Assembly (NCBI GenBank): GCA_037975125.1
Contig: CM075862.1
Span: forward strand, 76,241,960 to 76,305,959
DNA: 64,000 nt
From: Latrodectus hesperus
Lineage: Eukaryota > Arthropoda > Arachnida > Araneae > Theridiidae
Reading direction: 5' to 3'
Below the pieces are notes generated by a model. It saw nothing but the letters and a program-made list of their open reading frames with translations. It did no database searches and had not been told where the DNA came from. Shown here one piece after another: positions 1 to 13,590 of the stretch (positions are counted from its first letter, which is position 1; each line of letters starts with the position of its first letter). A program made the translations under genes and the position numbers.

Positions 1-1539
1 GCTGACTGTAACATATGATTTTAGATAATTTGAACACAATTTATTTATTACTGAAAATATATAGCGATTAAAGATGCTTTTTTTTCTAGTTATTTATATG
101 ACGATAAAAACTAATCTTTCAGCAATATCATAGTAATATATTTTATGTTTAGAAAAAATGAATCAAAAGTGATTATAAAAATATTTAAATCTTTCTGTGC
201 AATGTTATATTTCTCTTTTTTTCATTAAAAAAAGTCGCGATCATATGTTTCTTATTTATTTTTTTTATAAAATTAAATGAATAAAAACTGTTGAATTATG
301 TATTGTAGTTTTTTATGCGATATGCAACTAAATTTTATCGGTAAAAAGTTATTTGCTGTAAAAATATTTATCGATACAGAAAATGACTATCGCAAAATTG
401 CAATAACATCTGTTCAACATCATAATTAAATTATTTAGAAGTATTAAGAACAAGTAGAAATAATAGCTAGGCAAGATGTTATCTACATTACTTAAGAAAA
501 TAAATTGCAAAAAATAATATATGAATTAAATAAGACTTATATAAAACTTTCTGCATATTTTAAGAGGATTTTTGCAGATAATAATTAGTTTAATTTATTT
601 TTTTCTACTAGAATTTATGATAGTTATATTTTAAAAAAAGCACATATTTGTTTCTTAAAATTAAATTCTAAAATAATTTGAAATCTTATAATTTTTATTA
701 TAAAGCTTCAAAATTTTATGAAAACTTCTTCAGGCACAAAATTTTCCTTTAAATGTATTTTTAAGAACATTTTTTGTAATTTTGATATTTATGTGATAAC
801 TATATTTTGAAAAATAGCTTTATTCTATTATTATATGCATCCAAGTATAGCTTAAACACAAATATAGTTTAAATAGTAAAAAAGAGTTATTAACCAACTA
901 ACTGAATAATTATTTCCGGAATAAATAATTTGTTAAAATAAATTTTGTAGTATTTTTTTGGTGTCAAAAAGAAAAAAAAACATCATTGCATCCAATAATG
1001 AAAATCGTATCATAATAGACGAATCCAATAATCACAATTACGTGAGATATGGATTAATGCCCATTTATTAAAAAAAGAGTATACGACTTACTGAAAATTT
1101 TTCAACAAATTGACATGCATAATAAGCAAAAAATAAATGGGAACATAACAATAAAATAATATTTGGAGGTTTTATGGTTTCTAAAATAAAATTGGTAAAA
1201 TTTAAGTCATTTTTGAAGTTTTTAGATAGATAATTTAGTTTTAAATTTTTTAAATTTTATTTGAAATTTATTGAATTAATCCTTTTGTAACATTATGCAA
1301 GAGGGAATAACTTATGAGAGAGAATAATTAAAGTTTTCTCTAGAATAATTTAAAATGACACTTCAAAATGCTTTTGGAAGTTTGAAATAAGTTACAAAAG
1401 AGAAAATGTACTCTTAAAAATGGACAAATAGCATTACTGATGAATACAAATGAAACGATGCGTAAATTAACAAAATGTCTCTTCCATGTCAACATGAACA
1501 CTGGATCAATAATATGAGATACACACCTATTGACTTATG
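1..1539. other. AT-rich DNA, no gene seen
   Basis: Very AT-rich sequence with homopolymer A and T runs. There is no reading frame of note, no tRNA-like box pair and no long inverted repeat. I see nothing annotatable here until the retrotransposon fossil begins near 1540. Confidence 0.6.
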
Positions 1540-2217
1540 GATCGAACTCCCCAAACATTCCATCAAGCTTAAAAAAAAAAACTGCTGACCTCACGTCCGT
1601 CTTCAAAACAGAACTCATCACCATCATGAGTGGACTATCTTTGTTAGAGAACAATACACAAAATGATTTCTCGGATCCTTACAGACAGTCGATCGCACCT
1701 TTTCAATTGGCAATCCAACGGCGACAGTACTAGTAGACGCATTATACTCTTGTTGAAAAGCCTTTTAGTTAAACACCCAATCCACCTCCAGTGGGTCCCC
1801 TCGCATGTTGGTCTGCCTGGGAATGAAGTAGCCGACGACCTTGCAAAGGCTGCCGCCAGTAATTCTTTGAACCCGGAAGATCGCATGGCACTAACACCAT
1901 CAGAGATATCTTCCATTGCGAAACAACTTACTTATAAAACCTAGGCTGACCCTTCTGCTCACCCTTGGTACTTCCAAAGACATCCTGGAGCCGCCACAAC
2001 ATTTAAGGGCTCCAGAGTACATCAGACGACACTGCTTCGACTTTCTACTGGCCACTTGAAGTGTATGATCTTTGAGGACGGTGAAAGAAAATACCCATCA
2101 TGCCCCAAGTGCGACAATGCTCCGTTTTGCCCGCAACACATCTTGAAGTGCTTTGGGTTTTCTAGTGAAGAGGCTGTGAAAAGTCCCCATCTGCTTTTGG
2201 AATTTTTGGCTATCTAA
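1540..2217 (+). pseudogene. non-LTR retrotransposon RNase H / C-terminal fragment, decayed
   Basis: This is the 3' part of an I/Jockey-type LINE polyprotein: an RNase H domain followed by a Cys/His-rich tail. An upstream piece (about 1585-1665) carries the RNase H glutamate in the context FKTEL. After a frameshift, the frame from 1663 gives LTDS, then LQWVPSHVGLPGNE and ADDLAK, which matches the WVPSHVGxxGNExAD signature of LINE RNase H. The frame is broken by TAG at 1942-1944 but continues in phase as a convincing C-terminus, with CPKC and then QHILKC (a CxxC...HxxxC zinc-finger-like motif), ending at a stop at 2215-2217. The RT and endonuclease portions are absent, so it is 5'-truncated as well as mutated. 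It is locally more GC-rich than its surroundings. It is a dead copy. The family assignment comes from motif recognition and was not checked against a database. Confidence 0.8.
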
Positions 2218-2228
2218 GATCTCATTGA

Positions 2229-2253
2229 TCTGGTCTAGTTCCACTAGACCAGA
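2229..2253. repeat. 11-bp perfect hairpin in LINE 3' region
   Basis: TCTGGTCTAGT and ACTAGACCAGA flank a TCC loop, starting 12 bases after the retrotransposon stop codon. It sits where the element's 3' UTR is expected and may be a structured RNA recognition feature of the parent LINE. It could also be a chance palindrome. Confidence 0.6.
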
Positions 2254-3768
2254 CGGGGATTAGTCTCACCACATTACATCATACCACCACACACCTATTT
2301 CTATAGATTGAGCACCGGTAAAGCATTGTCCATGAAAGGAACACACAGTTTGACCATTATTTAAGGAACTTTCTGAATAAATATTCATATGATGGTAAAT
2401 AGACTAATCAAATGTTTCTTCTTCTGGTAAAATTATGTTAATCTGCGTATCTTACATTAAAAATGATTACAAAAACTATTAACCATATATACTTTGATTC
2501 TTATCTGCAAATTTAAATTTTTTTTAATTTCTAAAAAAATACATGTTGTATTTTATGAATAAGCAAATAAATTTACAATGAGCTCATGTTACAAGAGTTT
2601 ACATTTTACTTATCTATTTTTCATTTATATAAATTTTAAATTTAATATAATATAATATTCATATTACTGTATTTTCAGACATTTCTCATTAAAATTGCAG
2701 TTCAGTTCCTCTAAAAGAAAATCATCTATCTTGACTTCAAACACTCTATTCATGCATGTTTTATACTTGCAAAGTTTGTTTAATTATATTTAATTATTTG
2801 TTTTATTATATTTACTACGTTACTTGTTTTAATTAAATTCAATTATACATTTATCCTTAAAATGAAAAATTAAACTCTGATGACTTAAAAATATTTTTCA
2901 TTATAAAACTGGATATTATACAAATACATTTCTGTATCATGTTTTTGTAAAAGAAAAAGAATGATTTCGAAAATGGCAAAATATATACTAAAAATAAGTA
3001 TTTATAATGAATGCACTACAATCAAGAAAGATTGTTTTATAATTATATGTATTTATTTTTTGTATTATCACATATTTTTTATATCTTTTATGAAGAATGA
3101 AATTTCGAATCTATTACTCAACTTGTGAGACATAAGAAATAAGTTAGTTAATTTAATAATTTAAATTAAAAACATGCATGAATTATTCAGAAAAGAAATA
3201 TATAAATCCAAATATATTGAAAGTTTTTTTTATCTCTTGAATCCATTTTCAACAGTAAAAATCAAAGCAATTGTTTTAGAAAAAAATGTAGGATAATTTA
3301 GGATAATTTAATTAACACATAGGATAATTTAATACTCAGATCAGAAGCTTGGAGTTCGGAAAATAAATTATTGCTTATACTGATTTCAGTTTTAACATAA
3401 TGGCTTTATTTATGCTAAACTTTCAGAAGCAGAATTTTGAAAAATTTTATTACTGTATAATCAAATAAAGTTAAAATATTCTTTTGTCTTAGAACTTCTA
3501 CCCGTGAGCAGCGAAAAAATTTACTTTTAGACAGAAATGAATGTTGAAAATTTATATTTTCATACACATAATGTTAAGGTATTTTTCAAATTCTTTGGCA
3601 GATTCAAGAGCTTTTAGTTTATAATAAAAAACTAAACATTTGTATTGTCACAAGTTTTATATTTTCTTTATTTAAAATATATTCTTAAGCGATTTTAATT
3701 ACTCTATGAGTGTTTAGTATTTAATTTAATAAAAAAAAGCCTTTTCAGTATTTAATTTAATCAAAAAG
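2254..3768. other. AT-rich DNA, no gene seen
   Basis: The first ~150 bases are probably the remainder of the LINE 3' UTR. The rest is AT-rich, with a small local direct repeat (GGATAATTTA three times at about 3291-3331). No coding or RNA feature is supported. Confidence 0.5.

Positions 3769-5698
<1,930 letters not shown>

Positions 5699-5775
<77 letters not shown>
5699..5775. repeat. (AT)n microsatellite
   Basis: Uninterrupted AT dinucleotide run of about 38 units. A second run of similar length lies 300 bp downstream. The intervening ~300 bp is AT-rich without recognisable content. Confidence 0.97.
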
Positions 5776-5780
<5 letters not shown>

Positions 5781-6072
5781 CGAAAAAATATTTTTAAGCA
5801 GAAAAAGCTACAATAAAATAGGGATTAAGTATGTGGAATTTGAAATTTGTTTTTAGAATTGGAAAAATGAAGAAGAGCTTAGATTTAACTTCTTATTCGA
5901 TCGATGAATTATTTTTGACATTTTTTGGTAAAGAAAAATTTTATAAAATTAAGCCAATTTTACAGAATAAGATTTTTATACACTGTTACGAAGTGGTGTT
6001 TTGTTTTAAGCTGTAATTCTGCGAAGTTACTTAATTTTATTTGAAGGTGGAATAGTGTAAGCAAGGCGTAAA

Positions 6073-6074
<2 letters not shown>

Positions 6075-6147
<73 letters not shown>
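6075..6147. repeat. (AT)n microsatellite
   Basis: Uninterrupted AT run of about 36 units. The minus-strand frame passing through it encodes only an alternating Tyr-Ile stretch and is an artefact. Confidence 0.97.
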
Positions 6148-6150
<3 letters not shown>

Positions 6151-6461
6151 AATATCAATTTCATTAAATAATATATTTATATACATAAAAAGAAAAATAA
6201 GCATGCACATTTTTTTTAAACTGAATTTTAAGGATAGACTTATTGACAAAAACCGTTGTGTTCACATGAGCAGAGTAGAATAATAGGAATGAAGTCTCCA
6301 AATGATTTGCATGGCGAAGGAAAGAACTGTGAAACTTTTCATCAAGTTTACAACATTTTTTGTTAACCAAAAGTAATAATAAAATATTTCTGAATTTCAA
6401 AAAAGTTATGATTAATGTTAAATTCTAGAGATAAGTTAATGGTAAATTGTCTCATAAAAAG

Positions 6462-6492
6462 AAACAGAAATATTTAAAAAATATTTCTGTTT
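6462..6492. repeat. 14-bp inverted repeat
   Basis: AAACAGAAATATTT and AAATATTTCTGTTT are separated by three A. CTCAT (6451) and ATGAG (6509) extend the symmetry imperfectly. Function unknown. AT-rich foldbacks of this kind are common in the window. Confidence 0.6.
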
Positions 6493-6727
6493 TTTAAATA
6501 TTTCTTCATGAGGCAGGCATATTTCATTCATGAGGAATAAATATTTAAAAAATATTCAAAAACAAGTTTAGCCCAAAACAGTTGCTTCACACTTCACTTC
6601 AGAGAATTGATGAAAACTCTAAAAATCATGTATAGATGTTAATGTTGCATATAACAAGGGTTTTCTAGAAGATGTTTAATGTATTGTCACTTCAAAATAT
6701 TCTGCGTTTAACAGACAACGGTTATTA

Positions 6728-6853
6728 TTTGTTGTAGTCAGCCAGACCAAAATTTACAGTTTGAAATGGATTGTCAGCCCAAGATTGGAATCAAACTCAC
6801 GAAATGCTGAATGTCAGGCCTCAGTCTTACCATTCGTTTGCCAGTTATGCACA
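6728..6853 (-). mobile_element. probable old tRNA-derived SINE fragment
   Basis: On the minus strand, ACTGGCAAACGAATGG resembles an A box. About 45 bases later GAGTTTGATTCCAAT resembles a B box, giving the spacing of a tRNA-derived promoter. The cloverleaf is degraded and no sibling copy was found in the window, so this is a weak call. Confidence 0.35.
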
Positions 6854-7765
6854 AAAGGCCTAGATGACAAAGTTTTTGTGGTGCAAAAAAAAAAAAAAAA
6901 AAAGAGGGAGCAAATGTCTTATCTTTCATTGAAAAATTGAGGAAGTCCTTGAGATTATAAATAAAATGTTAATCACCTGAAATAGCATTGTGATAAAGTA
7001 AATTTTTTATTATAAACTAAATTTTTTATCATTTTTGAAAATTTTCACCGATTGCAAACTTGAAATTCAAAGCATGCACATAAAAATATTTAAAATATTT
7101 AGATGAAAAAAATATAAACTTTACTTTGAGAATATATTCCTGCAAGAAGCTTAAACACTCTAAACTTTATACTAAACTCCTATATTATAACATAAGAACG
7201 ACATTAGAACCTTAGGAGAAATAAATAGAGAAGCATTGCATTCTAACAAGCATCATTAATCATCATTTTCATTTTAAATGCTGGAAATCACCATATCGAA
7301 ATGTTCTGATACCAAATGGTTTAACAAAAAAAAAAAAAAAAAAACAGTTAAAGAGCCTTTTATTAAGTGAGTGGTCTTAATTTTCTGACCTTATATTCAA
7401 CAATAAGTGAATTTGACTGTAACCGGATGCAGCTGTTTGCAATGGCGGGAAATCGACGCTTAGCCGTAGGTATCGATTGAAATAGTAGTAGCTTTCAAGA
7501 ACACAAAATGGTTATAAAAGGATTTCAAGCAAGTGGTTGTCTAAAGGGATTATTAAGACTATTTCTGTAAAAAAGCATGAAAATTTAATCAACCGCCTAT
7601 AAAAACGTGTGATAATGGGAATTAACAAAAGTTTGTAGATTGAAATGCTTATTACGCTCTAAAAGTTTAGCTTTCGTTTCAGAATAGTTTAAGCATATTT
7701 TGTTTAATCTATTTGGTACAATTATCATTGAATTTTTTCATTCAAATCTTACCAATGACAACACA

Positions 7766-8063
7766 TTTTTCCAATGGTGGGCACTTGGCTGACGAACTCT
7801 TTGCCACAAAAAGGCCTGAAACTGCTACTCATTTGTTGTTACCCAGTGGGCACCTGTGAACCAAGGCGAGGAGCATTACCCACGCCATACCACAACAAAT
7901 CTGTTTATAGGGTGGGCCACATTCATACATCCTCACAGAAGATAGGACAGAGATACACAGAAAGAACAGAGATAGAAAGTAACATCCCTGCCCGAACCGG
8001 GATTCAAACCCGGGACCCACAGCTCAGGAGTCACGAGCGCTAACCACTCAGCCATCGGTCGGC
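7766..8063 (-). mobile_element. SINE B copy
   Basis: A tRNA-derived SINE in reverse orientation. The tRNA-like head is at the right end: on the minus strand, GATGGCTGAGTGGTTAGCGC is an A-box region and GGGTTTGAATCCCGG a B-box region. The body shares AGGGTGGGCCACATTCATACATC with the copies at 31167 and 49857. The T-rich left end corresponds to the poly(A) tail. No clean target duplication was found. The head resembles a Ser/Leu-type tRNA, but the sequence is clearly a repeat and not a tRNA gene. Confidence 0.85.
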
Positions 8064-8477
8064 TACGATGCATATCTTAAAAAATCAAAGTTATCATTTT
8101 TAGAAATTTCTACTCTGTAGACATACTAGATATAGATATTTATCATAACACCAGTAATATAGTAATGAAGAATTCATATGATCCGGGTATTTATATATTT
8201 GTTGAATACATTGGATATATTTATTTAATTGTTCAAATAAAAACTTAATTGTTCAAAAAACTGAATTTTCCGGTAAGATCAAATTAAGGAATGTAATAAT
8301 CAGTTTATTTAAATTTCACCATTTTAATTGAAAGATGTAAATAATATTATAAAAATAGAGAATTTTATATTAGTAAATTAATAATATAATTTAATTTTTT
8401 TATATAAATATTATACATAGATTTTTTAAATATTTGAGATTATGTATGAAAAAAAGTGTTCATCATGATTCCTTTAG

Positions 8478-8563
8478 GAAAAATTGTTGCTGGAGACTTC
8501 AGTGAAAAAATGCTTCCAGTTGGAGGCAAAGAATTTTCGAGAACGAGTAGTCAGAAAAAGATT
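8478..8563 (+). CDS. candidate internal exon of an unidentified gene
   Basis: An 86-nt open segment preceded by a pyrimidine-rich acceptor (GATTCCTTTAG) and followed by a consensus donor (GTAAGTAAT). After two leading bases that complete a codon, it reads 28 codons without a stop. The composition is unlike the flanking AT-rich sequence: Ala, Gly, Asp, Glu, Pro, Ser, Arg and Thr are all used, with AGDFSEKMLPVGGKEF in the middle and SRTSSQKK near the end. The exon would be entered after codon position 2 and left at a codon boundary. I do not recognise the protein. If real, the surrounding tens of kilobases would be introns of a large gene. The alternative is chance, or a decayed transposon piece. 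No second exon of the same gene was recognised. Confidence 0.4.
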
Positions 8564-8699
8564 GTAAGTAATTTTTTTTACTGTTTCTTTTGATTTTTTG
8601 GAAAGAAACAATTTTAATTTTATAAAAAATTAAATTATGAAAAACAATTTTTTTAAAAAAATATTTATCAGTTTAAAATTTTTTTTATTAGGATGTTGG

Positions 8700-9075
8700 A
8701 TAAATAAAAAAAAATAATTTTATTATTTGGAAAAAGAATAAAGGGAAATGTTAAAAGAAAAATATTTAAAAGATATATTGAGGCAAACTTTTTTAAAAAA
8801 ATTAAATTTGAATGCCATTGTTTCTAAAAACATAGAAGTTGCAAAAAAAAAAATTTGTTTTTTGTTGATCGAGCAAAATTAGAAAAAAAGCAAATGAAAC
8901 TAACATATTGAACATGAGAAACAACGTAAATAAAGAGAATGAAACAATCAGAAATATTTCAGAAATGGAATAAAAAAGGGCTTAATTTAAAAATCAATAA
9001 AGATTTGAAAAGAAACGGTATGAATGATAGATGAGAAGGGATTTGATATGAATGTGAAGTTGGCATCTCTTTATT
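8700..9075 (+). repeat. diverged interspersed repeat, copy 1
   Basis: This stretch aligns by eye with about 55975-56300. Shared landmarks in the same order are CATATTG..CAT.AGAAACAA, TAAATAAA.GAATGAAA, TTTAATTTAAAAATC.ATAAA, and AGAAGGGATT followed by ATGAATGTGAAG or ATAAATTTGAAAG. Identity is only moderate, so the two are old copies of one unclassified element. Confidence 0.5.
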
Positions 9076-9322
9076 GTTTGCGTAAAAGGGTATTGTTCTA
9101 AAAGCAAAAGCTCTTCTTAACTTTCCAGTTCTTAATTATTAGTTTCAGTGTTGTTCATTGTTTTAATGAAGGACTTTAATTTCCAGTATTTCCTTTGCAT
9201 TCTTATGCTATTTCATTTCAATCCTTGATATATGTGCTTAGTAAATGAATGATTGTGTTAGTCACATTTTTTAAAATTTCTTTGAAAAAGTATTTAAATA
9301 CTCCCACATGTGTTATAAATAG

Positions 9323-9390
9323 ATTGTAAGTATTTTTAGAGATATATATTTAATCAATATTCAATAAATATCTCTAAAAATACTTACAAT
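9323..9390. repeat. long hairpin, 23-bp perfect stem
   Basis: ATTGTAAGTATTTTTAGAGA at the left is matched by its exact complement at the right end. The pairing is 23 bp without mismatch and then continues with one mismatch, leaving about a 12-nt loop. The overall size (68 nt) is in the range of a microRNA precursor or a foldback transposon remnant. The sequence does not discriminate between these. Confidence 0.75.
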
Positions 9391-9960
9391 TTAATAATAA
9401 TATTATACTAAATATTACAGTGATAAAAATATTCGAAATTTAATGAATTTTGTTAAACAATCGAATATGTTACACATCAGCATTCTATATATTCTTATTC
9501 TATATATTCTATATATCACGTATTCATTATTATATAAGTTTTAAATTATTTAAATATTTCTCTGAATATTCTCAAACACAATTCTTGTTGCAATGCTTAC
9601 GAGTAATAATAATCAATGCTCTTTGTAATGATATATAGAATGTTACACATGCTTGTGATTATTAAGTTCTAATATTTTTATTTTCATGTCAGTTCTAGGT
9701 AATATACTTTATTCATTATATTATAAAATTTCAAACAAATGAGAAATTTTTTTAAAAAAATGCTTTTAAAAATTTAAACACTCTAAGCATTGGTTCCTTA
9801 TACTAAATAATTCAACTATTTGTAATAAAAAATTATTAATAAATTGACTAACAAAATATTATTAATATATTGAGTGTTATTTTTGGGCTTTTAAATAAAA
9901 ACTGCGTGTTACTTGAAATTTAATATCAAAATAGCAAAGTGGCATCATCAAAAAAAAAAA

Positions 9961-10265
9961 GTTGTTGTTACTAATGACACTTGGACAAGCCAAGCTCGCT
10001 ATGCCTTGGCTACGCGAATTTAAGTCAATTGGGAGCGTCTTTAGTTTTAATCAGAGCACTATGAAGGTGAAAGTATTACTTTGCTCAACATACATGCCAA
10101 AGGAACCCGTTTATAGGGTAGGCAACCATTCACACCTCATTCATACTAGGAAAGGACAAGGACAGGATAGATTGAGAAAGTACATCCATGCCAACCGGGA
10201 TTCAAACCCAGGACCTCCTTATCCGCAGTCAGGCACGCTGATTACTAGACAAGTTGGGCGGCAAA
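9961..10265 (-). mobile_element. chimeric SINE: SINE C head joined to SINE A tail
   Basis: In reverse orientation. The right part (about 10090-10265) is a SINE C head: on the minus strand it has CAACTTGTCTAGTAATCAGC, then GGTTTGAATCCCGG, and the ACCCTATAAACGGGTTCC block. The left part (9961-10088) is the 3' end of SINE A, with the block ending in TCATTAGTAACAACAAC. The join lies near 10085-10095, beside GCTCAAC. Runs of A with AAAAAAG on both sides may be the target duplication. A single element with two parental halves is best explained by template switching during reverse transcription. Two adjacent truncated insertions are the alternative. Confidence 0.75.
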
Positions 10266-13200
10266 AAAGTAAATAAATAAATTAAAAGGAAACTATAACT
10301 CACATAAAGATAATTTTAATATTACGAGTATCGTAGATTTTATTGAGGATATGAAGATGAACCGATAACCACTCACGATTATCTGGGCTATTTGAGTTAA
10401 GTTTAAACATATAAGTTTAATGCTCCTTGATAATTTAAAAAAGTCTAAGGCATATAGACCTTGAACAAAAATTCTGAATCCTGAAACAGGTCTCTCGAGA
10501 GCGTCCTATGCATATTCAATAGCTAGTAGTACAATTTGTACTGTAGTTATTTTCATCAAGATACTTTTGGCTGAAATAAGTAAGCTGAAGCTTAGCATTA
10601 TTATTTTGCAAAAAGTAGGTATCGTCAATTGCCAATAACCGACAAGATCAAATACGTTATTTTTGAAATCTGAATTTTTTGAGAGCTTCTATGAGCAGGT
10701 TTGTGTACCAATCTTAAAATTTTCCTTCTAGCATAAAGATAACATCTTTCCTCAACTGAGTGCAACACCTTAAGAATCCCATTATTCAGAACTAAGTGGA
10801 GAAAAGAATGAAAAGAGGAAATTAAGAAGTGTGTCACTGAAAATGCACATAAAGTTTGAAAGCATGTCTTTTTTTGGTTTGTAAAAGGTTCTTTCGGGTA
10901 TTGCATCATTCTGGTATTTTATTATGCCTTTATTTTTAAGATCTGATAATAAGAGTACTGTCATTCATAGTAAACTGGACAGTTTTGGAATGCAAACAAT
11001 AACTAGGAAAAAACAATGTAAATATTTAAAAAATATCGTAATTTGCATTTTAAAAATGATTTCAATGTATACAACTTATTTTCATGGAATGATTAAAATG
11101 TTAGAATCACTTACATGTAATATAAATATTCTCTTATAAGCTTATATAACATTTCTGAAACTGTTTGCTTCCTAAAAGCATATATTTTGTTAAAGGACTC
11201 AATGCATATACCATTCAGTATTGTTTTTGATTATGTAAATCTATGAATAAAAAGTTTACTACTGACAAATTTGATTTTGTGATGATTATATATATATGTG
11301 ATTTTCTGATCTGTTAAATGATTTGTGGAGATTGCCTTTTTTAGTAATTGTTTGATAATGGCGTTTAGCACCTATGTCTGTCTATTAGCTTTTATTTGTA
11401 TTATGGATTCTCAAGTGATGTCATTTGCTTGGTGGAGATTGGTTGCAATATTTTGAGATTGGCTGTGGTCTGGTATATATTCACATATGAAGGTACAAGT
11501 ATAAATGTAGGGGCAATGGTAGTGGAAAATGGAACGAGGAGGGATACAGCTGTAGTTTATCTAAGATTCATCAACAAATGCTTTCTGTCGCAATTGCTTC
11601 ACCATTCTCAATTGATTGCAAAACTATTCTTAATTCAGTTGGCTGTAGAAACAGAATTGTGGTGGTTGATGATAGATATGAGAAATTTAGCAATTTGTTT
11701 TCTAGATCGTTGAAAAGTGATATAAAAATTATAGTATTGGGTGATTGGGATGAAGATTGGGTGTCACCATAATTTAAAATTCTGTTAAATACTGTTAGAA
11801 ATGCTTCTCACTTGTTATAAGACCACGAAGTCCATTACTTTACTTAATTAAATTATAGAAAATGATAAATAATTTGTGTTGACAGTAAAATAGTTTAAGA
11901 AATGTCAATGAGAAGAAATGCTCTAGGAGGATTTTAGATGTTGGTGAATGAATACATCATCTTTATTGCTACGAATCCTGGATTCTTGTTATTGGTCACA
12001 TGAGTTTTTGAAAAGACAAGATTAATTTTTGGAACATCTATAGAATTTTGTGTTTCATTTTCCGCATCCTATATTTGTATATAAGCTTTTTCTTTTACTT
12101 TGTTCGGTTGTTTTAAATTTTTTTGTTTTATGTTTATTTTCCTAGCTCTTATTTCATATAATTTTTGGGATTATTATTTTCACGATATCTTCTGCACACT
12201 TTAGGGACTAATATTGTTTTTGGCTTTATCTAGATGTGTATGTGCGAAATGCAGATATAATGCTGTATATAAATGAAGTCTTCTTTATAATAAATATTCA
12301 CAAATGGAATACAATCATTTGTAGAAAATATATGATACTTAGACCATCTTGAATATGTCTTTAAGATGCTAAAATATCGGTTAGCATTTGGTTTTACAAT
12401 TCAACACCAGTTTATCACTAAGTTTTTAAAAAAATGAATTTTGAAACATAAAGGAAATATAAACGATAGGATAAAATTTTAGTTGAACTCAAATTTTTTA
12501 GATAGTGTTTTATAAAGTTTATTTTTTCTGAACAAGAGTAAAATTAATATTTATTTATTAATATTAGGATCTTTTAAGTTTATATTTACTTTTTCTTTAT
12601 TTTAAATTTATTCTCAAATAGATCATTTCACAGAAGTTACAAGAATTTGATATAATTATTGGTAACTGAGATAAAATATTTAAAATGTTTTAAATAAAAT
12701 TTTAAGTAGAAATACCAGGAAATTTTTTTTCAAAAAAATGGTTTCTTCAAATTTACAGATAAGTTTGCAAGTGATTTAAGTTTTATCCAGTGCATGAAAT
12801 TAACGAAAAATATTTTTGTTTCAAAGCATAAAAAAGTATTTTATAAAATTTTATTTCTACATTCATTTTTAGCTATTTATAAATTTTAAAGCTTAGGTGG
12901 AAAATTTCGTTTATAATGTGGTTATGATTTATATTTAATGGCTCTTCAATTAAATTAAATAATTTATTTCTAATTTTATATTATTATTAAATTAATTAAG
13001 AGTTTTATTATCTTTAATCATTGACAGTTTTTTGTTGACTTCTCTGTGTATTAGTAATTTTTTTACTATGATTAATTCTTGGTAATCATTTTCTTAGTCT
13101 AAATGAAACCAAATATAATGTCACAAAAATAATAAGATTAAATTTTCATTCTTTTGATTTTAATATATGTCGGTAAAAGTTAAAAAGTCGGAAAACAAAG

Positions 13201-13590
13201 GAACTAAAAAGATAATCATAAAAAATAACCAATTTTAAAGTAGTTTTATGAAAAAATGATTTATAGAATGTAAGCATAGAAAAAAATCCATTAAAACCAA
13301 TTAAGTTTAATGTCTTAGTTAGAAAAAAGGTTTTTCATAAATGTTTCCAAAACAAAAAAAAAAATTTTTTTAGGAAAATACATTCCTGAAAGGCTTATCA
13401 TACTTTTTTTATAAATGAGTTATTTAATGTTGAAAATTTATATGATGGATAATTAATAAGAAACATTTCTACAGTTTTTGTTATTAACATATAAGTTTTT
13501 ACTAAAATATGTCATAAAATTTAATTTCGTTTAAAAAATATTTATTTTAAATTATGATAAAACCTTTAGACAATAAAATAGACTTAATAT
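10266..13590. other. no confident gene; mildly less AT-rich 10.4-11.8 kb
   Basis: Between about 10440 and 11770 the sequence is somewhat less AT-biased and holds several short open frames on both strands, none with a recognisable domain. It may contain a heavily decayed transposon. From 11775 to 13590 it is plain AT-rich DNA. Confidence 0.4.
11491..11772 (+). pseudogene. unclassified open segment, possible fossil coding sequence
   Basis: Open for about 93 codons between a TGA at 11488 and a TAA at 11770. The composition is protein-like: Cys, Gly, Asp, Trp and Val are all present, with NRIVVVDDRYEKF and IKIIVLGDWDEDW. I do not recognise the family. No splice signals were found that would make it a convincing exon, and an overlapping frame of similar length starts at 11396. 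It may be a remnant of a transposon protein or chance. Confidence 0.2.

Noticed and set aside
10625..10964. overlapping minus-strand frames with Lys/Arg-rich text, possible transposase remnant
   Set aside because: I could not match any transposase motif, and the two frames interrupt each other. Left as unclassified.
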